A stretch of DNA of 64,000 nt from Clostridiales bacterium (GTDB lineage Bacteria > Bacillota > Clostridia > Saccharofermentanales > Saccharofermentanaceae). The notes under the pieces are model-generated. The model saw nothing but the letters and a program-made list of their open reading frames with translations, did no database searches and was not told the DNA's origin. The position numbers and the translations under genes were made by a program. Within the stretch, counting starts at the first letter, position 1. Each line of letters starts with the position of its first letter. Positions 1 to 8,154 of this stretch are shown here, piece by piece. Location of the stretch: positions 23,283-87,282 of the forward strand of contig JAGCSR010000035.1 of assembly GCA_017964005.1 (NCBI GenBank), read 5' to 3'.

Positions 1-740
1 ACCTTGACCGCTTCCCCTCTCTCGAAGCATGTCTTGACGTTATCTATAACCCTTCAAGGACTTTGTTCCTGCAGAAGGCTCAGGCCAAAGGGCTTAAGAC
101 CGCAGGGGGACTTGCGATGCTGGTGGCCCAGGCTTATAAAGCCATGAAGTTCTTCAGGGGCGAGACCCATGTTGCGGATGACATTACCGATGAAGACGCC
201 GAAGTCATCAACAAGGTCATTACGATCCTCGAAAGCGAGATGATGAACATCACCCTTATCGGCATGCCGGGCTGCGGCAAGACCATCCTGGGCACCGAGA
301 TCGCCCGGATCACCGGAAGGCAGCATGTGGATCTTGATGACGCGTATACCGAAGAGTTCGGATGCACTCCTGCGGAGACTATAGAGACTGAAGGAGAGGA
401 TGCTTTCCGTGCCAACGAGTCTCAGGTTGCCGCCAAGTACTTGGCGCAGAGCGGTCTTGTGATCTCCTGCGGCGGCGGCATCGTTACCAGAGAGGTCAAT
501 TACTTCCCGCTCCGCTGCAATTCCCATGTGTTCTATATCGAGCGTCCCTTAGATATCCTGACGTCCGCCGGAAGGCCTCTGTCCGCATCCCGCGGCGTGG
601 AAGTCCTTTACGAGCAGAGGCGTGAGAAGTATGAGATGCTCTGCGACCACAAACTGACTTACGGAAAGTTCGAAGACAAACAGGAATTCCTGGAGGAAGC
701 CTCCGGGAAGGTATTGAAGATGATAGGTGGGGAGGGCTGA
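1..740 (+). CDS. aroK: Shikimate dehydrogenase-shikimate kinase fusion (AroE-AroK), 5' end outside window
   Basis: The open frame runs in from the left edge (in frame from base 3). It begins with the typical AroE C-terminus (DVIYNP, then GLAMLVAQA) and continues without a stop, through a linker of about 25 residues, into a complete shikimate kinase. The kinase shows Walker A GMPGCGKT, the shikimate-binding DLDD and FR motifs, the glycine motif CGGGIV, and a lid/adenine region with YEQRREKYE. It would therefore catalyse two consecutive shikimate-pathway steps, dehydroshikimate to shikimate to shikimate-3-phosphate, in the cytoplasm. aroQ follows 2 bp downstream, so the genes form one operon. 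An internal start for a separate kinase at about base 240 cannot be excluded, but no stop separates the two parts. The fusion is seen directly; activity is inferred. Confidence 0.88.
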   Translation, partial: LDRFPSLEACLDVIYNPSRTLFLQKAQAKGLKTAGGLAMLVAQAYKAMKFFRGETHVADDITDEDAEVINKVITILESEMMNITLIGMPGCGKTILGTEIARITGRQHVDLDDAYTEEFGCTPAETIETEGEDAFRANESQVAAKYLAQSGLVISCGGGIVTREVNYFPLRCNSHVFYIERPLDILTSAGRPLSASRGVEVLYEQRREKYEMLCDHKLTYGKFEDKQEFLEEASGKVLKMIGGEG

Positions 741-742
741 AC

Positions 743-1186
743 ATGAATATACTGGTAATAAACGGTCCCAACCTTAATATGCTGGGCATAAGGGAACCCG
801 GGATCTACGGCAATGACAACTATGAGGCTCTGGTGGATAAGATCGCATCATACTGCGAAGAACGGGCCATCGATGTTACCTGCCTTCAGTCCAATCACGA
901 AGGTGATATCGTTGACATGATCCAGCAGGCATACTTCGACAAGGTGGATGGGATAGTCATCAATCCCGGAGCATACACGCATACGTCCGTTGCTATCCTG
1001 GATGCTCTCAAGAGCGTTGATATCCCCGCGGTGGAAGTCCATATATCGGATGTATCCTCCAGGGAACCCTTCAGACAGGTATCCTATGTGTCCTACTATT
1101 GCTTCGCCACGATCATGGGCGAGGGACTGGAAGGGTATCTTCATGCCATAGACCTGATCGAAGATAAGCTCGATCCGGAGAAGTAA
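743..1186 (+). CDS. aroQ: 3-dehydroquinate dehydratase, type II
   Basis: 147 residues, the normal length for the dodecameric type II enzyme, which converts 3-dehydroquinate to 3-dehydroshikimate. Family motifs are visible: the N-terminal NGPNLNMLGIREPGIYG with the catalytic tyrosine, LQSNHEGD, the NPGAYTHTS segment and the substrate-contacting EVHISD. The gene starts 2 bp after the aroE-aroK stop, and the AGGTGGGGAGGG purine stretch in the preceding gene serves as ribosome binding site. It is unrelated to the type I (AroD) enzyme. Confidence 0.96.
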   Translation: MNILVINGPNLNMLGIREPGIYGNDNYEALVDKIASYCEERAIDVTCLQSNHEGDIVDMIQQAYFDKVDGIVINPGAYTHTSVAILDALKSVDIPAVEVHISDVSSREPFRQVSYVSYYCFATIMGEGLEGYLHAIDLIEDKLDPEK

Positions 1187-1190
1187 TGAT

Positions 1191-1748
1191 ATGGGCAGGA
1201 TCCAGGTAGTACTCTATGAGCCGGAGATCCCCCAAAACGCAGGCAACATCATGCGTACCTGCGTGGCCTTCGACTGCGGGCTTCATCTTATCGGACCTTT
1301 GGGGTTCGATATAGAGAATCCGAAGTTCAAGCGCGCCACCACGGGACATATCACCTGGGCAGAATATACTCTCTACGATAACTACGAGCAGTTCCTGTCT
1401 TCCTGCGGTGACAAGGGGGAATTCTTCTTCATGACCAGATACGGCAAGGTCCCGCCGTCGGACATAGATTTTCGGGGCGTTGAGGAAGATAAGGACATAT
1501 ATCTCATTCTCGGCAAGGAGAGTACGGGGATCCCCTACGAGATCCTGGCGGCACACCTCGACAGGTGTTTTCGGATACCGATGGCTGCCACCTGCAGGAG
1601 CCTGAACCTGTCAAATGCGGCTGCCATAGCCATCTACGAATGCTCCAAACAGATAGGATATCCGGGGACTTCGCATACCGAAGTGATCAAGGGCGAAGAT
1701 TTTCTCGAAAAATATTCATATGACTCGGCATTAAACCCGGATTCGTGA
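1191..1748 (+). CDS. trmL: tRNA (cytidine/uridine-34-2'-O)-methyltransferase TrmL
   Basis: A SpoU/SPOUT-class methyltransferase of 185 residues, slightly longer than the usual 155-165. It carries the family motifs PQNAGNIMRTC near the N-terminus, LGKESTGIP in the middle, and IPMAATCRSLNLSNAAAIA, which forms the trefoil knot that binds S-adenosylmethionine. Members 2'-O-methylate the wobble base of tRNA-Leu isoacceptors. It lies 4 bp after aroQ and is probably co-transcribed with it. The extra 20 C-terminal residues look non-conserved. Confidence 0.93.
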   Translation: MGRIQVVLYEPEIPQNAGNIMRTCVAFDCGLHLIGPLGFDIENPKFKRATTGHITWAEYTLYDNYEQFLSSCGDKGEFFFMTRYGKVPPSDIDFRGVEEDKDIYLILGKESTGIPYEILAAHLDRCFRIPMAATCRSLNLSNAAAIAIYECSKQIGYPGTSHTEVIKGEDFLEKYSYDSALNPDS

Positions 1749-1787
1749 TAGAATTGGTACATATCGTTTATATAGGGGATCTTGTAA

Positions 1788-3101
1788 ATGAAGAAAGTTC
1801 TTATTCTCGGCTGTACCGATACAACGGAACAGATCATCACCAGGCTTTGCGCCGACGGGAGATGTGTATCTGAGATCTGTATAGCTTCCAAGGATAAAAA
1901 TGAGTGCAACGAGTTGAAGAAGAAGGTCCAGACCAAGAGCGTCAGGATCATAACTGCGGGAATAGATGTTACTAATACCGAGGGTGCCATGATGATGGCC
2001 AGGATCTTCGGACCGGACCTCATAATCAACCTCATGCCGGTCGAACTGACTGATAATATACTGAAGCTGGCTCTTAATGTCGGAGCTTCCTATCTTGATT
2101 TTGAAATACATAATGTTCCGGATAATCCCAAATACACGGATCTTCTCGGAACACAGTTCAAGTATTTCGCGGATTTCAAGAAGCAGGGGCTTACTGCCGT
2201 AACCGGATGCGGATACGATCCGGCTGCACTGACCGCATGCATACGCAATGCCAACGGTATCGACTTCGACAAGATCGAGAGCATAGATTTCATCAAGACC
2301 GGCAAAGACGGTCAGCCTGAGGCTGAGCCCGATGAACCTGAAGACAAAGACGGCAAGCCCGAAGAAGAGGCGCCTCTTTACAGGGAGGATCTGACGGGTG
2401 AGGCTGAAGAAGTTCCTGAAGAGGAAGAATCCGGCGAAGTCAAACTGGAAGGCGGCGGCGCGGCAAGGATCGTGGACGGTTCCGTTGATTTTGTGGAAGT
2501 CCCCAAGCCCGAGCCTGAGAAAAACGGCAAGTCCTACAGGCTCGTTCCTGATGTTGTTATCACTGACATCATCAAGGAGTTCCCTGATTTCAAGAATGTA
2601 AGGTGCCTTAAGGAGACGGCTCCCCTCAAGCTCAAGGACACAAAGAAGAAGAATAAGAGGGAAGAAGCCAAGAAAGAGAAGCAGAAGAAAGAGATCCTGA
2701 ACGCTCTTGAGAAAGTTGGGCTTCTGTCTTCGGACCCGGTCGTTATCAGTAATCTCGAAGTCATCCCCTATGACTTTATGAGACTGTTCCTTCCCGAAAG
2801 GCCCGCTCCCAAGAAGAAGAAAGGTGTAAGATACCCTGACGCCAAGAATACTCCCTGCGAGAAGATCAGGATAACAGGCACTATAGGTGATAAGAAGAAG
2901 ACCTGTGAATATAAGGTCAATGTCTCTGATTTTGATGAAGTCGAGACGAAGGTCGCGGTGGCAGCCTCCAAGATGATGTGCCTTGATAAGTGGAAGAATC
3001 CGGGTGTATTCACGACGGCCAAGTTTCCCAACGGTGAATTTATCGATGCGCTGGCGGCTGAGGGGATCAGCTTTGTTTCCAAGGAGACAGCATCCGAGTA
3101 A
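1788..3101 (+). CDS. Saccharopine dehydrogenase-like protein with charged insertions
   Basis: 437 residues. The N-terminal 165 residues form an NAD(P)-binding Rossmann domain (start MKKVLILGCTD, then DLIINLMP and TGCGYDPA) of the saccharopine/carboxynorspermidine dehydrogenase type. An acidic, low-complexity insertion follows at about residues 170-245. A lysine/glutamate-rich segment (about residues 280-305, KKKNKREEAKKEKQKK) is inserted before the C-terminal part, which ends with KWKNPGVFTTAKFPNGEF, resembling the Lys1-like C-terminal region. The substrate is unknown. Carboxynorspermidine synthase activity is a guess from family resemblance; the insertions are not expected in characterised members. 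Confidence 0.6.
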   Translation: MKKVLILGCTDTTEQIITRLCADGRCVSEICIASKDKNECNELKKKVQTKSVRIITAGIDVTNTEGAMMMARIFGPDLIINLMPVELTDNILKLALNVGASYLDFEIHNVPDNPKYTDLLGTQFKYFADFKKQGLTAVTGCGYDPAALTACIRNANGIDFDKIESIDFIKTGKDGQPEAEPDEPEDKDGKPEEEAPLYREDLTGEAEEVPEEEESGEVKLEGGGAARIVDGSVDFVEVPKPEPEKNGKSYRLVPDVVITDIIKEFPDFKNVRCLKETAPLKLKDTKKKNKREEAKKEKQKKEILNALEKVGLLSSDPVVISNLEVIPYDFMRLFLPERPAPKKKKGVRYPDAKNTPCEKIRITGTIGDKKKTCEYKVNVSDFDEVETKVAVAASKMMCLDKWKNPGVFTTAKFPNGEFIDALAAEGISFVSKETASE

Positions 3102-3116
3102 CGCGGGAGGCGGTCA

Positions 3117-4025
3117 ATGGGAGAGATCCTCATAAAGACATCTGACCTGTCCAAGGAATTCCGTGACAAGAAGGCTGTTGACGGCGTAAATCTCACGATC
3201 GGCAAAGGATCCATCTACGGGCTTATCGGCCGTAACGGCGCCGGTAAGACCACATTTATGCGCATGCTCTGCGGAATGACGGAACCCACATCGGGCAGCA
3301 TTGAGTATAAGGACAGCGGCAAGCCGGACTACGGCAGGATCGGAGCCCTGATAGAACTTCCCGCCCTTAATCCTAAGCTTTCGGCATACGCAAACCTCAA
3401 ACTGAAGTGCCTGGCTTACGGCATCACCGACAAGAAATACATGATGGAGAAGCTCGAACTTGTAGGGCTGTCTTTGGTATGCCATAAGAAAGTCGAAAAG
3501 TATTCTCTAGGAATGAGACAGAGACTGGGGATCGCTTTGGCCCTTGTAGGAGATCCGGAACTTCTGGTCCTGGACGAACCCGTAAACGGACTCGACCCTC
3601 AGGGAATAGCGGAAGTTAGAGACCTCCTGACATACCTTAACGGCAAGTACCATACGACCATAATCATCTCCAGTCACATTCTCGAGGAACTCGCGAAGTT
3701 CGTAACGGATTACGCGATAATCGATAACGGGAAGATATTGGAAGAATCCACCATGGAAGATCTTGAGAAGAGATGCACCGACAGCATCGTCATCAAGAGC
3801 TCCGCTCCTGACCTTGTGGCAGAGGGCCTGAAGAAGATGGGGATAGAAGACTATAAGATATCCGGCAAGAAGACGATCCTTGTGTATACCGATACGTCAA
3901 GGAGCGGCGAGATCAACATGACACTTGCCAAAGCTGATATCCCGGTGGAATCCATAAGCGTTGCGGGAGCGGATCTTGAAGAATACTTCATGAAGCTTAC
4001 CGGAACAGGATCTTCGATAAGGTAG
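3117..4025 (+). CDS. ABC transporter ATP-binding protein, BcrA/CcmA type
   Basis: 302 residues with Walker A GRNGAGKTT, signature YSLGMRQRLGIALAL, Walker B LLVLDEPVNGLD and the H-loop in ISSHILEEL. The C-terminal 80 residues match the extra domain of bacitracin/lantibiotic-type exporters. It starts 15 bp after the preceding gene and is followed 8 bp later by its ABC-2 permease, so the two probably form a two-component exporter. The substrate cannot be told from sequence; peptide antibiotic self-protection is common for the family but not shown here. Confidence 0.9.
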   Translation: MGEILIKTSDLSKEFRDKKAVDGVNLTIGKGSIYGLIGRNGAGKTTFMRMLCGMTEPTSGSIEYKDSGKPDYGRIGALIELPALNPKLSAYANLKLKCLAYGITDKKYMMEKLELVGLSLVCHKKVEKYSLGMRQRLGIALALVGDPELLVLDEPVNGLDPQGIAEVRDLLTYLNGKYHTTIIISSHILEELAKFVTDYAIIDNGKILEESTMEDLEKRCTDSIVIKSSAPDLVAEGLKKMGIEDYKISGKKTILVYTDTSRSGEINMTLAKADIPVESISVAGADLEEYFMKLTGTGSSIR

Positions 4026-4033
4026 GCGGACTT

Positions 4034-4972
4034 ATGCTCAAGAACATCATTCTAATGGAGTTATACAGAGCATTAAAGCAGAAGAGCACGTGGGTCATCC
4101 TCGTTATCCTCTTCATCACTACGTTCACGTTCAGTTTCTTCCTTCTGGGATTCAACATATCCGCCCTCTTCGGGATCTCTCAGGATACTATGGAAGAGGC
4201 GGCGACGATGGATGTTAATGCCGCCCTTGATAAGTTCTTCAAAGAAGGGGGACTGGCGCAGGTCGCGGCAGCATATGAGAGGAGCACGAACTCCGACAGC
4301 TACGAGGAGGATATAGAGATCGTAGGCCAGGGAATGTATTACGATTCCACCGCCTGCGATGTATTCAGATACAATGTCAGCACCATGAACGAACTGATGT
4401 TCCTAGCGATATTCGCAGGACTCTTCTTCGGTTCTGACTACGCGTTCGGAATGGCAAGGAATTATACCCTGATCAACGACAAACGCTGGAAAGGTCTGGC
4501 AGGCAAAGCCATTGCCATGGGCGCATATGTCCTTATCATGCACATATGGATCTGGATAATCAGCGCTTTCGCGTCAACATGCTGGGCGAAGACATTTGAA
4601 CTGGGGATAACACCGAGATTCCTTCTCTACTTTATCGCGTCATACTTCCTCATCTTTGCTTTCGCTCTAATAGTTGCGGCTGCCACGGTGATCTGCAGGA
4701 GCCGTTCCGCAGGTATTACCTTCGGGGTATTGTTTTCCATGGGAACGGTATCATATCTTGTACAGTTCGCTGATATGTATCTTAAGTACAAGAATGACAA
4801 TATCCCCCAGGACTTCTCCCTGTCCCACATGATGATCACCATGAACCTTGTCGAACTGAGATTCGATTCCGGAGCATGGATCTATACAAGGGCATTCCTG
4901 TGTGCGGCGATATACTCGGCGGCTGCCGGCTTCATCAGTTATCTGTTGGTAAAGAGAAGAGATATAAGTTAA
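4034..4972 (+). CDS. ABC-2 type transporter permease
   Basis: 312 residues with about six hydrophobic segments. The first is near residues 20-42 and is followed by a long extracytoplasmic stretch (about residues 50-110); the rest cluster from residue 115 to the C-terminus. This is the usual ABC-2 layout. It partners the ATPase encoded 8 bp upstream. No signal peptide or extra enzymatic domain is visible. Confidence 0.82.
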   Translation: MLKNIILMELYRALKQKSTWVILVILFITTFTFSFFLLGFNISALFGISQDTMEEAATMDVNAALDKFFKEGGLAQVAAAYERSTNSDSYEEDIEIVGQGMYYDSTACDVFRYNVSTMNELMFLAIFAGLFFGSDYAFGMARNYTLINDKRWKGLAGKAIAMGAYVLIMHIWIWIISAFASTCWAKTFELGITPRFLLYFIASYFLIFAFALIVAAATVICRSRSAGITFGVLFSMGTVSYLVQFADMYLKYKNDNIPQDFSLSHMMITMNLVELRFDSGAWIYTRAFLCAAIYSAAAGFISYLLVKRRDIS

Positions 4973-5024
4973 AATATAAGGCGTGTCCCGAGGATGCGAC
5001 AACTGAGATCAGGAGAGACAGAAT

Positions 5025-5963
5025 ATGAAAGACTACACCGATCCCGGCAACAGGGCAGAATTGGATAAGATCTGTCTTGAGACCATAAAGAATTACAGTG
5101 AGGATACTGTTTACTTCAAGGACAGTGATTCCAGGTTCATCTGGAACAGTGCGGCTCATGCCAAGCAGTTCGGTGTAGGATCTCCGGAAGAACTGTTCGG
5201 CAAGTCTGATTTCGATTTCTTCCCCAAGGATTTTGCCCAGGCCGCAAGAGAGACTGAGATGGCTATTATGGCATCCGGGCAGCCTATCCTTAACATCGAA
5301 GAAGAACTGGTGATCGATGAGGACAACACAAAATATTTTCTTGCATCCAAGTATCCTTTGTTCGGCGATGACGGACAGATCATCGGTACTTGGGGTTCCA
5401 CGAAAGATATAACCGAGATCAAGATGCTCGAGAAGAAGCTTGAGCGTTCCTATGAGAAGATGCAGCTCCTTGCGCGTGTTGATGACCTGTCGGGTCTTTA
5501 TAACAGAAGATATTTCTACGAGAAACTCGAGAAACTGACCGGCCTTTATGAGGAGCGCAACGACGGCAGCACGTTCTCTCTTATACTGCTCGATGTGGAC
5601 GACCTTACGTATATAAACGATCAGTACGGTCAGCAGAACGGAGATATCGTATTAAGGTCCATAGCGGAAGTCCTTCTCGGCAATACCAGAAAGTCGGACA
5701 CGTGCTTCAGGATCGGCGGAGACGAGTTCGCCGCGGTCCTTCCTGACAGGGATAAGATGGCGGCTCTCGGGATCGCCAAGCAGATCGTCAACCAGGTATC
5801 GAATAACCCGGTTATCCTTGACGGAAAGAGAGAGAAGGTTACGGTATCTATAGGTCTTGCAACGCTGGATCCAAAGAATCCTGATATCAATGAACTTCTG
5901 TCACATGCCGAACGCAAGGTCAACAAGTCAAAGAGAGAAGGAAAGAACCAGGTATCCTTCTGA
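5025..5963 (+). CDS. PAS domain diguanylate cyclase (GGDEF)
   Basis: 312 residues, soluble. Residues about 15-130 form a PAS sensor (RFIWNSAAHAKQFGVGSPEE, then SKYPLFGDDGQIIGTWGSTKDIT). A short coiled linker leads into a GGDEF domain (DDLSGLYNRRYFYEKL, then RIGGDEFAAVL, then VTVSIGLA). The catalytic GGDEF signature is intact, so c-di-GMP synthesis is expected; no RxxD inhibitory site is obvious. It has its own ribosome site (AGGAGAG) 52 bp after the permease and a terminator directly after it. Confidence 0.92.
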   Translation: MKDYTDPGNRAELDKICLETIKNYSEDTVYFKDSDSRFIWNSAAHAKQFGVGSPEELFGKSDFDFFPKDFAQAARETEMAIMASGQPILNIEEELVIDEDNTKYFLASKYPLFGDDGQIIGTWGSTKDITEIKMLEKKLERSYEKMQLLARVDDLSGLYNRRYFYEKLEKLTGLYEERNDGSTFSLILLDVDDLTYINDQYGQQNGDIVLRSIAEVLLGNTRKSDTCFRIGGDEFAAVLPDRDKMAALGIAKQIVNQVSNNPVILDGKREKVTVSIGLATLDPKNPDINELLSHAERKVNKSKREGKNQVSF

Positions 5964-5981
5964 TTTTTCAATCACAAATAA

Positions 5982-6020
5982 CAGACCGGCCTGTCATATG
6001 ACAAGCCGGTCCTTTTTATT
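5982..6020 (+). terminator. Rho-independent terminator after the GGDEF gene
   Basis: GACCGGC and GCCGGTC arms flank a TGTCATATGACA centre that can extend the stem, followed by CCTTTTTATT. It sits 20 bp after the cyclase stop codon. Confidence 0.85.
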
Positions 6021-6032
6021 CGGGGGGATCAC

Positions 6033-6177
6033 TTGGTGAGATCTTTAACCTACTCCGCCGCTGCTCGTTTTTTCGAGATCTCACCAATAAGACGAACGGG
6101 CATTGCAGTTTTTACACTTTTTTTCGAAAAAATTTTCCTTGATCAAATTATACAACGGATGATCTTCTCCAAAGTAA
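6033..6177. repeat. Structured non-coding stretch with a 12-bp inverted repeat
   Basis: Perfect arms TTGGTGAGATCT (6033-6044) and AGATCTCACCAA (6076-6087) enclose 31 bases. Inside lies a CTCG-T6-CGAG mini-hairpin, and a self-complementary T7CGA6 tract follows near 6117-6132. The stretch lies between the GGDEF terminator and the terminator of the minus-strand gene. No convincing coding frame with a ribosome site exists here. It could be a small RNA, a dispersed repeat or decayed sequence. Confidence 0.4.
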
Positions 6178-6213
6178 AAGGACTGATCCCTGAAATCCAG
6201 GGGATCAGTCCTT
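6178..6213 (-). terminator. Terminator of the minus-strand 72-codon gene
   Basis: A perfect 13-bp stem (AAGGACTGATCCC at 6178-6190 and its complement at 6201-6213) with a 10-base loop. Read on the minus strand it is followed by a T-rich TTACTTT run; on the plus strand no T-run follows. It lies about 25 bp after the stop codon of the minus-strand gene. Confidence 0.7.
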
Positions 6214-6237
6214 ATGTGTGGAAGTAAACGGGGGTTC

Positions 6238-6456
6238 TTATGCTGCCCTGCGCACAGGACTCCTGTCCGCCCCGATCTTCTTGATGGGGACGGGGCGGGC
6301 AGAAGGACGCCTGTGGGCTTGAGGGACACGAGCGGCTGGAGATGTTATCCGCTCAGAGGCTTCTTCGTCATTCTTCCAGTAATCGACGGAATCGATCAAA
6401 GCTTTTGTTGTTACAAGTATGAAGAAGAAGAAAATGGCTATATCTGCAGGTGACAT
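6238..6456 (-). CDS. Small membrane protein of unknown function (72 aa)
   Basis: Start chosen at the ATG beginning MSPADIAIFF because AGAGGT lies at ideal spacing upstream on the minus strand. One hydrophobic helix (about residues 5-20, IAIFFFFILVTTKAL) is followed by an acidic patch (DYWKNDEEASE) and a strongly basic, Pro/Arg-rich tail. A minus-strand -10-like TATACT lies about 60 bp upstream, and a clean terminator follows. The gene stands alone, divergent from the PadR operon. No family recognised. Confidence 0.55.
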   Translation of the reverse strand: MSPADIAIFFFFILVTTKALIDSVDYWKNDEEASERITSPAARVPQAHRRPSARPVPIKKIGADRSPVRRAA

Positions 6457-6616
6457 TGGTTTACCTCTTTCTGTTCTGATCTTGTCAAAACGTTCGTTTG
6501 TTCTTTTATGAGGGGAGTATAACACATTCAAAGTGACAATAAACGGACTAAACTCGCCAAAAGAACAAAAATTCGAACATTTTTCGCGAGTTCACAGTTT
6601 ATTCTCAAAAATGGTG

Positions 6617-6645
6617 TTGACACTCAGATCTCCCGGTGTTATCTT
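6617..6645 (+). promoter_or_regulatory. Promoter of the padR operon
   Basis: TTGACA (6617-6622), a 17-bp spacer, then TATCTT (6640-6645). The transcription start would fall inside the palindromic operator candidate just downstream, as expected for an autorepressed regulator. Confidence 0.7.
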
Positions 6646-6692
6646 TACTACGACAGTCGTACTATGACAGCCGAAGTAACGACAGTCGTGGT
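6646..6692 (+). promoter_or_regulatory. Candidate PadR operator (repeated ACGACAGTCGT)
   Basis: Two identical palindromes ACGACAGTCGT at 6650-6660 and 6679-6689, centres 29 bp apart, with a third partial GACAG copy between them at 6666. The first copy is embedded in a longer imperfect palindrome TACTACGACAGTCGTACTA. It lies directly after the -10 box of the padR promoter, so steric repression by the PadR protein is likely; this is inference. Confidence 0.6.
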
Positions 6693-6769
6693 AATAAGGG
6701 AACCGGTTTGAAAGCAGATCCCGGGGCAGACGTGCCGCAGGACCGATAAAGGAAGAAAGGAGAGATCAG

Positions 6770-7123
6770 ATGACAGAGATCAGCAGTGACATCATTCGCG
6801 GCTACAATGACACGATGATCCTGTTCCTCTTGCTCAAGGGCCCTTCTTACGGGTATGAGATATCCAAGCAGATCAGGAATCTCACGGACGGTAAGTACAT
6901 CATAAAGGAAACCACGTTGTACTCGGCGTTCACCCGAATGGAGAAGAACGGATATGTGGAGTCTTTCTCACAGATCTCCGAAGACACCGGAAAAAGAAGG
7001 ACATACTACCGCATCACAACCCATGGCATGGAATATTACAGACAGAAAAGGGATGAGTGGGTCCTGACCAAAGAGGTCATCGAGAAGTTCATTACAAAGG
7101 AGAATGAGAATGGAAGCTGTTAA
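6770..7123 (+). CDS. PadR family transcriptional regulator
   Basis: 117 residues. A winged helix-turn-helix of the PadR type is evident: MILFLLLKGPSYGYEISKQI, then TTLYSAFTRMEKNGYVES, then GKRRTYYRITTHG, ending in a short helix for dimerisation. GAAAGGAG lies at good spacing before the ATG. It overlaps the next gene, so regulator and membrane protein are translationally coupled. It probably represses its own operon through the palindromes near 6650-6690. The signal is not evident. Confidence 0.92.
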   Translation: MTEISSDIIRGYNDTMILFLLLKGPSYGYEISKQIRNLTDGKYIIKETTLYSAFTRMEKNGYVESFSQISEDTGKRRTYYRITTHGMEYYRQKRDEWVLTKEVIEKFITKENENGSC

Positions 7124-8123
7124 GAATTATCTGGACCGGATGTTTGCCAATCTGCCGAACACACCGTCGGTGATGAGGGCTAAGGATGAGCTCCTCCAGA
7201 TGATGGAGGATAAGTACACTGAGCTCATAGCCGAGGGCAAGACAGAGAACGAGGCCGTAGGAAGCGTTATATCGGAATTCGGCAATCTCGATGAACTTGC
7301 CGAGGCCCTGGGAGTGGAAGAAGAAGTCCAAAAGCAGAAGGAAGAGGCGGTCGAGACTAAAGAAAAGACTATCCTCGGAACGGAAGAAGCAAAGAAGTAT
7401 ATAGGGATCAAGACATCACAGGCGCTGCCCATAGCATTGGGAGTAGCACTCATCATCCTGGGTTTTATATGCCCCGTACTGGTATCCGAGATCCTGCCGG
7501 ATAATCTGGATATGATAGGAGTTGCCGGGATGTTCGCATTCGATACGGCAGGCGTTATCCTTATCGTTCTCGGAATGATGAAGAAGAAGGAACTTAAGAA
7601 TGTAAATGACAAAGAGAGCACTCTGTCGGTGGATGCGACAAGATATGTCGCCGACGAACGTGACAGGTTCGATTCCACGAGGATCGTCCTTCTCATTACG
7701 GGTATAGTCCTTTGCGCGGGTTGCTGGCTTCCCTCTGCAGTACTGGAAAACTACTCCAGAGCGGAAAACCTTGTGGGAGCCCCGATGCTGTTCATCATGA
7801 TCGCCATAGGAGTATTCATGATCATATATTCTTCGATCTGCAAGAATGCTTACGACGATCTTCTGGACCTTAACGACAAGGGGAGCATGAAGGCTCAGTA
7901 TAAGCCCCAAAGATCGTCCGACAGAAGTGTCAGATACATAAGTCCCGCGGCAGACTTCGTAATGAGCGTTTACTGGCAGACGATAACATGCATCTACCTG
8001 ATGGTAAGCTTTGTGACATTTGCATGGTGGGCGTCATGGATCATTTGGCCGGTGGCAGCCATAGTATATGTGATACTCAAAAAGAAACTCATCGTAAGAC
8101 CTGAAGTTATAACAGAACAATAA
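7110..8123 (+). CDS. HAAS-domain (DUF1700-like) membrane protein
   Basis: Start placed at 7110 rather than 7104, because AAAGGAG at 7096-7102 is 7 bases away from the later ATG and only 1 from the earlier. The N-terminal 70 residues form the small helical domain found in partners of PadR regulators (ELLQMMEDKYTELIAEGKTENEAV, in part). After a charged linker come about six hydrophobic helices (around residues 100-170, 195-250 and 285-325). Such proteins are co-encoded with PadR and DUF4097 proteins; the molecular role is not known. Confidence 0.72.
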   Translation: MEAVKNYLDRMFANLPNTPSVMRAKDELLQMMEDKYTELIAEGKTENEAVGSVISEFGNLDELAEALGVEEEVQKQKEEAVETKEKTILGTEEAKKYIGIKTSQALPIALGVALIILGFICPVLVSEILPDNLDMIGVAGMFAFDTAGVILIVLGMMKKKELKNVNDKESTLSVDATRYVADERDRFDSTRIVLLITGIVLCAGCWLPSAVLENYSRAENLVGAPMLFIMIAIGVFMIIYSSICKNAYDDLLDLNDKGSMKAQYKPQRSSDRSVRYISPAADFVMSVYWQTITCIYLMVSFVTFAWWASWIIWPVAAIVYVILKKKLIVRPEVITEQ

Positions 8124-8154
8124 AGAACAAAATGGAATAAAAGGAGAAAAGACT

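Noticed and set aside
6033..6227. 64-codon plus-strand frame in the structured gap
   Set aside because: No ribosome site and it runs through inverted repeats and a terminator stem.
6480..6592. Possible further LexA boxes (AAGAACAAACGAAC on the minus strand; TTCGAACATTTTTCG)
   Set aside because: Neither has the GAAC-N4-GTTC palindrome; only half-sites are present.
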